The notes beneath the pieces were generated by a model. That model made no database searches and was not told where the DNA came from. It worked only from the letters and a program-made list of their open reading frames with translations. The translations under genes and the position numbers were made by a program. Of a DNA stretch of 64,000 nucleotides, positions 58,710 to 64,000 are shown piece after piece. The stretch is from Kitasatospora aureofaciens. GTDB lineage: Bacteria > Actinomycetota > Actinomycetes > Streptomycetales > Streptomycetaceae. Location of the stretch: the NCBI RefSeq assembly GCF_001188955.3, contig NZ_JPRF03000035.1, positions 21,105 through 85,104 on the forward strand. Direction: 5' to 3'. Position 1 is the stretch's first letter. Every line of letters starts with the position of its first letter.

Positions 58710-58790
58710 GAGTGGTGTCCTGGGGGTCGTGGGCGTCGGGCTTCGTTCGCCGGTGTTCGGCGGTTCGCCGGGGCTCGGCGGCTCAGGGGC

Positions 58791-59561
58791 TCAGCTGGTG
58801 CGGCCCTTGGCGTCGAAGCGGCGCATGCGGTCCAGGACGGTGTCGGCGGTCGGGGCGTGGAGTTCGTCGACGATGCGGCCGTCGGCGAGGAAGACGACGC
58901 GGTCGGCGTAGGAGGCGGCGACCGGGTCGTGGGTGACCATGACGACGGTCTGGCCGAGTTCGCGCACGGAGTTGCGCAGGAAGGAGAGGATCTCGGCGCC
59001 GGAGCGGGAGTCGAGGTTGCCGGTGGGTTCGTCGGCGAAGATGATGTCGGGCTTTCCGGCGAGGGCGCGGGCGCAGGCGACGCGCTGCTGCTGGCCGCCG
59101 GAGAGCTGGGAGGGGCGGTGGCCGAGGCGGCCGGACAGGCCGACGGTGTCGACGACGCGGTCGAGCCAGGCCTGGTCGGCCTTGCGGCCGGCGATGTCCA
59201 TCGGCAGGGTGATGTTCTCCAGGGCGGTCAGGGTGGGGAGCAGGTTGAAGGCCTGGAAGATGAAGCCGATGTGGTCGCGGCGCAGCTGGGTGAGCTGCTT
59301 GTCCTTGAGGCCGACGAGTTCGGTGTCGCCGATGGTGGTGGAGCCGGAGGAGACGGTGTCCAGGCCGGCCATGCAGTGCATGAGGGTGGACTTGCCGGAG
59401 CCGGAGGGGCCCATGATGGCGGTGAACTCGCCCTGGGGGAAGGTCACGCTGACGTTGTCGAGGGCGACGACCCGGGTCTCCCCCTCCCCGTAGACCTTGT
59501 TCAGACCGGTGGCGCGGGCGGCCGCCAGACCGGTGCGGACGGCGGTTGCGGGGAAGCTCAC
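58791..59561 (-). CDS. MacB/LolD-type ABC transporter ATPase
   Basis: The 256-residue ATPase has MGPSGSGKST (Walker A), FQAFNLLPTLTALEN (Q-loop), LSGGQQQRVACARALA (signature), IIFADEPTGNLDSRSG (Walker B) and VMVTHDPVAASYADR (H-loop). The text is typical of the LolD/MacB family that pairs with FtsX-like permeases. The GTG start follows CAGGAG. The permease begins 81 bases downstream; the gap has no terminator, so they form one operon. Confidence 0.93.
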   Translation of the reverse strand: MSFPATAVRTGLAAARATGLNKVYGEGETRVVALDNVSVTFPQGEFTAIMGPSGSGKSTLMHCMAGLDTVSSGSTTIGDTELVGLKDKQLTQLRRDHIGFIFQAFNLLPTLTALENITLPMDIAGRKADQAWLDRVVDTVGLSGRLGHRPSQLSGGQQQRVACARALAGKPDIIFADEPTGNLDSRSGAEILSFLRNSVRELGQTVVMVTHDPVAASYADRVVFLADGRIVDELHAPTADTVLDRMRRFDAKGRTS

Positions 59562-59739
59562 GTGGACTCCTGGGAACGGACGGGAACGGATCGGATTTTC
59601 CTACCGACCCATCCTCCCAAGTGGTTCGGGCCCGATGCGTATGCCGAGGGGACGGTGGGCCCCCGCCGACCCGGTGGCGCGGCGGGGGCGCTCTCCTCCT
59701 CAGGTATGACAGATCCCCCGAGGTCCGCGTCGCCGCCGG

Positions 59740-61893
59740 TCACTCCACCGCGACGCCGAAAGCCGTCGCCAGCCCGGCCAGACCGTTCGTCACCGCCCGT
59801 GCCGAGGGCACCAACTGCCAGCCGCCGTCCGCCCGCCGGAAGCTGCCGAGCAGCATCGCCGAGTCCGGGATACCGCCGTTGGCGCCCGGCCACTTGGCCG
59901 GCCCGGCCGCGCCCGGACCGTACTCGGCGGCGACGGCCAGCCCGTACACGTAGCCGAGCGGCAGCGCCGGTGGCTCCTCCTCCTCGGTGGAGACCGCGAG
60001 CACCACCTCGTCGACGGCGGCCGGCAGCCGGTGCAGGTCCAGGCTCAGCCGCGCCGCCCGGGCCGGCTCGCCCGGCACTGAACGTGTCGGGTGCAACCGC
60101 ACGGCGCCGTCCGGGTCCTGCGGGTTGTTGAAGAACACGAAGTGCTCGTCGCTCAGCACCCGGCCGCCGGCGCACAGGAACGCGGTGACGTCCAGCTCCA
60201 CCGGGTCGCCGCCGGCCGTACGGCTCTGCCAGCTGACCGTGAGGCTGCTCTGCGGTACGGCCGGCTCGGCCTCCTTCGGCAGCGGCCCCGGCTCGGCTCC
60301 CCTGCCCGGTCCGCCGCCGAGCCGGCCGCGCAGGCCCTGCTCCGCCAGCAGCTCGACCAGCTCCGGCCCGCTCACCAGGGTCAGCGGCTTGCCCTCGATG
60401 TAGCTGTACGAGCCGCGGCCGAAGCCCGCCGTGGTGACCAGGATGCCCTTGATCGCGCCGTGGTGGCGCACGGTGGACTCCAGGTCCCGCACGGCCGTCG
60501 GCGGCACCGTCTTCTTGTAGCGCTTGGCCTGGATCACGATCTTGCCGCCGGTCACCGGGTCCAGGTCCTCGGCCACCACGTCCACCCCCACGTCGCCGCT
60601 GCGCGCCGTGGTCATGACGCGGAAACCGCGCAGCCGGAACAGCTCGGCGATCAGGTCCTCGAAGTCCAGCGGATCCATCTCGAAGAGGTCCGGCTCGTCC
60701 TCGCCGAAGTGCCCGGCCAGGTTCCCGCCCACCGACTCCGGCAGCCGGTCCGGCTTCACCTCGTCCAGCCGCTCGGGCCGCGCCGACAGCTTGCCGCCCA
60801 GGCCCTGGAAGCACTCCACCGGCGCCACCCGGTCCAGCGCCAGCCCGGAGAACTCGGCCCGGGTCGCGGTCAGCGTGGACAGGAAGCGCTCCGCCTCCCG
60901 GCCGGTCGCCGGGTCGATGCCCAGCACGAAGCCGTTCAGCACCACCGAGTCCAGCATCCCGTCCCGGTCCGCCCGGAACAGCTCCGCCGCCACCCGCAGC
61001 GCCGACTGCGCCAGCACCTCCCGGTACAGCGCCTTGCGCTCCGTCGCCGGACGGGCCACCTCGGCCTCGCGGTCGTCCGACTTCACGTACCGCACCCGCA
61101 CGGCCGCCGGCACCACGTCCGGACCGGGCAGCTCCCAGTTCACCACCAGCTGACGGCTCGACACCTCCCAGGCCGCCACCAGCCGGTGCGGGAAGCCCTC
61201 CGGCCAGGCCGCCGAGGCGTACAGACCCGCCGTGAAGTACTCCTGTACCGCCTCCGGGTCACCCGCCCGCAGCCGCCGCAGCAACTCCTCGGTGCCGGCC
61301 CCGCGCTCCGCCTCCTGGCGCCGGAAACCCTCCGCCCACACCAGGTACTCCTGGTGGTACGCGGCAAGCCGGCGCTGCCGGTCCGCCTCCTGCGCCTGCG
61401 CGGCGTACCAGTCCTGCTCGAACCGGGCCCGGGCCCGGGCCAGGTACTGCTCGTACTGCCGGCGCACCCCGGCGTTGCGGGCCTGCGCGGCATCCGGCGG
61501 CGGAACGTGGTACTCGGCGGAGGTCTGGTCCGGCATCGGCACCGGCTCGCCCAGCGGCCCCGGATCGAACGGCGGCACCGGGCGCGGCGCCAGCAGCGAC
61601 TGCGGACCGAACGCCGGCGCGGCCAGCCCGGCCGCCAGCAACCCGCGCAACTCCGCCACCCGGCGGTCCAGTTCGGCGGTCCGCCGGGCCGCCTCCGCCT
61701 CCCGCGACTGCTGGTACGCGCGCTGCGCCTCCCGCTCGTCCCGGGCGGCCGCCCGCTGCGCCTCGCGCTGCGCGCGCTCGTGCCGGCGCAACTCCGCCGT
61801 CTCGGCACGCCACCGGGCCTCCTCCCGGCGCTGCTGCTGCCGCTGCGCCTCCGCCCAGACCGTCAGCACCCCGCTGTTCCGCCGCCCCGCCAC
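59740..61893 (-). CDS. Coiled-coil/Mrr-type nuclease/TerD-domain fusion
   Basis: The 717-residue protein has a highly charged coiled coil (about 11-90, again 140-205), an uncharacterised middle (about 220-395), an Mrr-type nuclease (about 405-525) and a TerD-like domain (about 550-705). In the nuclease, FEDLIAELFRLRGF, GDVGVDVV (Asp438) and KIVIQAKRYK (QxK, Lys457) form the PD-(D/E)xK site. In the TerD part, LDVTAFLCAGGRVLSDEHFV and FNNPQDPDGAV match the calcium-binding family. GTG 61893 has GAAGGGG upstream. It stands alone, without other ter genes. It may be a stress- or phage-responsive nuclease; that is inference. Confidence 0.82.
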   Translation of the reverse strand: MAGRRNSGVLTVWAEAQRQQQRREEARWRAETAELRRHERAQREAQRAAARDEREAQRAYQQSREAEAARRTAELDRRVAELRGLLAAGLAAPAFGPQSLLAPRPVPPFDPGPLGEPVPMPDQTSAEYHVPPPDAAQARNAGVRRQYEQYLARARARFEQDWYAAQAQEADRQRRLAAYHQEYLVWAEGFRRQEAERGAGTEELLRRLRAGDPEAVQEYFTAGLYASAAWPEGFPHRLVAAWEVSSRQLVVNWELPGPDVVPAAVRVRYVKSDDREAEVARPATERKALYREVLAQSALRVAAELFRADRDGMLDSVVLNGFVLGIDPATGREAERFLSTLTATRAEFSGLALDRVAPVECFQGLGGKLSARPERLDEVKPDRLPESVGGNLAGHFGEDEPDLFEMDPLDFEDLIAELFRLRGFRVMTTARSGDVGVDVVAEDLDPVTGGKIVIQAKRYKKTVPPTAVRDLESTVRHHGAIKGILVTTAGFGRGSYSYIEGKPLTLVSGPELVELLAEQGLRGRLGGGPGRGAEPGPLPKEAEPAVPQSSLTVSWQSRTAGGDPVELDVTAFLCAGGRVLSDEHFVFFNNPQDPDGAVRLHPTRSVPGEPARAARLSLDLHRLPAAVDEVVLAVSTEEEEPPALPLGYVYGLAVAAEYGPGAAGPAKWPGANGGIPDSAMLLGSFRRADGGWQLVPSARAVTNGLAGLATAFGVAVE

Positions 61894-62075
61894 GAGCCAC
61901 CCCTTCGCCCTCACACCGACCCGGCCGCCCCGCGCCGCCTCCCGGCGACACCTCGACCGCGCCCGCCACAATAGAACGTGGGCGCCCCGACGGGCCAAGC
62001 GCCCGCGACCTGCGGAAGAGAACGGGCGCGCAGGCACCGCCGGGCACCTGGCGTTCGGTCAGCGGGCCCCCGGGC

Positions 62076-62708
62076 TCAGCCCCGGACTTCGGCGTACCAG
62101 CGCCAGTCGGTGCGCGGCGGCCGGCCGGGGAGGGCGGTGCGGCCGGTCGCCCACAGCAGGGTGGGCCAGGGGGCGTCGACGGGCGGGACGTCGGGGAACA
62201 ACCGGGCCAGGGTCCGGGCGCAGACCTCGGCGGGCGGGTCCCAGGCGAGGCCGAGGCCCTGGCTGACGTCGTGGAGGTGGACCAGGGTCTCGACCAGGCT
62301 CATGGCCACGAAGCCGGTCGCATCGGCCAGGCCCCACGGGTGGTACGCACGCGCGTCCGGCGGCGCGACCCGGGCGACGGCGACCATCAACCCGCCGCTC
62401 GCGTCCAGCACTTCGAGCAGCCCCGCCACCCCGTCGGCCGGGTCGGCCCGGACGAAGTTGTTAGGGGCGCCGGGGGAGCGGCGGGTCGCCACGAAGGGCA
62501 CGTACCGGTCACGTGGCGGCCGCGCCGGGCCCAGCTGGGCCGCGTAGGCGAGGAGGTCGTCGGCGAGGTGCTCGACGGTCTCCCAGCAGCTCCAGCCGAG
62601 CGTGCCGGCGGGCCGCGACCAGTCCGCGCCGGCCGGGGCCCCGGCCAGGGTGTCGACGGCGAGGCGCAGGGTGCGGGCGAGGTCGTCCGGGGTCGGTGAG
62701 TCGGTCAT
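62076..62708 (-). CDS. DinB/MDMPI-like mycothiol-dependent protein
   Basis: The 210-residue four-helix protein has GTLGWSCWETVEHLADDLLAY with a candidate metal histidine, and SLVETLVHLHDVSQGL with the E...H...H cluster, as in mycothiol-dependent maleylpyruvate isomerases. The C-terminus ends WYAEVRG. It is a cytosolic metalloprotein probably using mycothiol. It is divergent from the DUF2797 gene. A second, distant family member lies at 33712. Confidence 0.82.
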   Translation of the reverse strand: MTDSPTPDDLARTLRLAVDTLAGAPAGADWSRPAGTLGWSCWETVEHLADDLLAYAAQLGPARPPRDRYVPFVATRRSPGAPNNFVRADPADGVAGLLEVLDASGGLMVAVARVAPPDARAYHPWGLADATGFVAMSLVETLVHLHDVSQGLGLAWDPPAEVCARTLARLFPDVPPVDAPWPTLLWATGRTALPGRPPRTDWRWYAEVRG

Positions 62709-62832
62709 GGCCCGGACGCTAGCAAGCGCTCGGCGCCACCGGCTTCCGGGCCCCGCATCCTCCGGGATGCGGTCGTTGTCAGTGGCAGCGGGTAGCCTCG
62801 ACCGGGTCGTACACCCACAGGGAGGGCTGCCC

Positions 62833-63771
62833 GTGACGATCCCCGCACCCCAGCACCCGGAGCGGCCGGCCGGCTGGATCTCCACCGGCCTGAGCTGGCA
62901 CGACGGCCGGGCACTGCTCGGCGCGGTGCGCGGCGGCCGGGTGCACGAGCGCGCCGTCGCGCCGGGTACGGAGGTCGGCTGGCTGCTCGGCGGCCCGCGC
63001 CGCTGCACCGGGGCCTGGCTGGCCGGGGCGACGGAGCGCACGCCCTGCCCGCACCACGCGGAGATCGCCCCGGACGGCGGCGCCACCCAGTGCCCGGCCT
63101 GCCAGAGCGTGGACCGCGGTCTGGCCCTCGCCCGGGACCAGATCCTGGACGACGGCCGCACCTACCTGCTCTACCTCGCCTGGTTCGGCGAGGGCCTGCT
63201 GAAGGTCGGCCTGACCGCCGAGCAGCGCGGCGACAGCCGACTGCTCGAACAGGGTGCGCTGGCCTACGCGTTCACCGCGCGCGGCGGCCTGCCCGCGGTG
63301 CGCCGCGCCGAACTGACCGTCGCCGCCTCGGGGATGGCCCGCGAGCGCTACAAGTCCCGGCTGAAGACGGACCACTGGTGGTCCCACGGCGACGCCCCGC
63401 ACCGCCGTACGGTGCTCACCGAGGCCCGTGCCCGGGCGCACGGGCTGCTGAAGGGCCACGCCGTGGAACTGCTCGCCGACCGCCCGGTGGTGGACCACGT
63501 GGAGCGCTTCGGCCTGGCCGACGGCGCCCCCGAGGTCTACCGCGAGATCACCGGCCTGGCCCCCGGCGCGGTGATCGCGGGCACGCTGCGCCCGCCGGTG
63601 GGCCGGCACCTCTTCCTCGACCAGCCGGACGGCTCCGGGCCGCTGCTGCTGGACACCCGCCGGCTCACCGGCTGGGCGCTCACGCCCGTCACCGGCCGCG
63701 CCCCCGAGGGCCTCGCCCTCCAGGAGCGCGTCCGCCCGCCGGAGCCGGACACCCAGGAGGCGCTGTTCTGA
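62833..63771 (+). CDS. DUF2797 domain protein
   Basis: The 312-residue protein has a GIY-YIG-like segment (YLLYLAWFGEGLLKVGLT) after a cysteine-rich block (CPHHAEIAPDGGATQCPAC) that could bind zinc. These are features of DUF2797. The catalytic Arg/Glu of GIY-YIG nucleases is not obvious, so nuclease activity is unproven. GTG 62833 follows GGAGGG. The C-terminal part is a beta-rich domain ending with PDTQEALF. Confidence 0.82.
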   Translation: MTIPAPQHPERPAGWISTGLSWHDGRALLGAVRGGRVHERAVAPGTEVGWLLGGPRRCTGAWLAGATERTPCPHHAEIAPDGGATQCPACQSVDRGLALARDQILDDGRTYLLYLAWFGEGLLKVGLTAEQRGDSRLLEQGALAYAFTARGGLPAVRRAELTVAASGMARERYKSRLKTDHWWSHGDAPHRRTVLTEARARAHGLLKGHAVELLADRPVVDHVERFGLADGAPEVYREITGLAPGAVIAGTLRPPVGRHLFLDQPDGSGPLLLDTRRLTGWALTPVTGRAPEGLALQERVRPPEPDTQEALF

Positions 63772-63789
63772 CGCCGGAGCCGACGCCCG

Positions 63790-63894
63790 TCAGCTGCTGA
63801 TCAGGGCCAGCAGCTGGGTCACCAGGCCCAGCGCGGGCGCGGCCGCCTCGCCGAGCTCCCGGGTCAGCCCGGCCAGCAGGTGGAGGTGTTGCGC
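63790..63894 (-). pseudogene. Possible C-terminal gene fragment
   Basis: The minus strand encodes AQHLHLLAGLTRELGEAAAP followed by ALGLVTQLLALISS and a stop. It reads like an amphipathic C-terminal helix. An in-frame stop lies directly upstream and no start exists. It may be a decayed or frameshifted gene end. The window closes before more can be seen. Confidence 0.25.
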
Positions 63895-64000
63895 TCAGCC
63901 CAGTCTGCCGCGCACCCCGCCCGGGCCGGAGCGCGCGCGGCGGGACAGCGGGGGCCGGGACGGCCGTACGTCACCGCGCCCGGCGGCGGCCGGCTCGGCG

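Overview
The window is 64 kb of very GC-rich DNA with tightly packed genes, many GTG/TTG starts and frequent 4-base ATGA/GTGA overlaps. XRE-DUF5753/DUF397 pairs, TetR and HxlR regulators, a DasR-type operator, a DtxR/IdeR-type iron box, mycothiol-type DinB proteins and NRPS debris all point to a streptomycete actinobacterium. Streptomyces or Kitasatospora is likely, but the genus cannot be fixed from this sequence. The left edge cuts a flavohaemoglobin-like gene. I see no rRNA, tRNA, CRISPR array, intact insertion sequence or replication origin. The region reads as ordinary chromosome with a few decayed patches.

Layout. 1-4.4 kb: flavohaemoglobin-like reductase, convergent SBP56/methanethiol oxidase, and a coupled lipase-like hydrolase and spermidine-synthase-like methyltransferase-fold gene. 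4.4-5.0 kb: gene-free stretch with a hairpin repeat. 5-11 kb: quinone reductase/TetR pair, two methyltransferases, DedA, Gfo/Idh/MocA oxidoreductase and DUF402. 11-18 kb: channel-like membrane protein, a class A PBP whose transpeptidase active site is degenerate, a TIM-barrel protein, a sigma-factor remnant, a polysaccharide deacetylase and a secreted trypsin-like protease. 18-21.5 kb: reductase/TetR pair, a recombinase-like small protein and an XRE-DUF5753/DUF397 pair. 21.5-23.8 kb: APH-like phosphotransferase and acyl-CoA dehydrogenase. 24-30 kb: secreted hydrolase, ricin-type lectin, ATP-grasp protein, ECF sigma factor with a membrane partner, HxlR and NmrA-like genes. 30-33.6 kb: quinone reductase and two SDRs divergent from a TetR gene. 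33.7-37.6 kb: small proteins, a YbdK-type ligase and a GNAT enzyme. 37.7-41.8 kb: cellulose-synthase-like GT2 and an acyltransferase-3/SGNH protein behind a dre-like site. 42-49.4 kb: small hypotheticals, methyltransferase, phosphatase, aldo-keto reductase/DUF5937 pair, winged-helix protein, D-2-hydroxyacid dehydrogenase and an M15-like lipoprotein. 49.5-50.7 kb: colliding remnants of an ATP-grasp peptide ligase and an NRPS adenylation domain. 50.9-55.2 kb: ABC ATPase and the iron operon efeO-efeB-efeU behind an iron box. 55.4-64 kb: DUF4232 protein, MacB-like ABC exporter, an Mrr-nuclease/TerD fusion, a DinB-like protein and DUF2797.

How parts connect. The phosphotransferase/acyl-CoA dehydrogenase operon (21.6 kb) and the SDR-SDR-quinone reductase operon (32.8 kb) carry nearly identical promoter-operator units with the same geometry. 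The TetR gene beside the second copy is the obvious candidate regulator of both, which suggests one acyl-CoA-oxidation regulon split over 11 kb. The Efe genes form a self-contained iron importer. The GT2/acyltransferase pair suggests an acylated surface polysaccharide under amino-sugar control. The most unusual single gene is the coiled-coil/Mrr/TerD fusion at 59.7-61.9 kb. It is a candidate DNA-targeting stress or defence protein, but that role is inferred from domains only.
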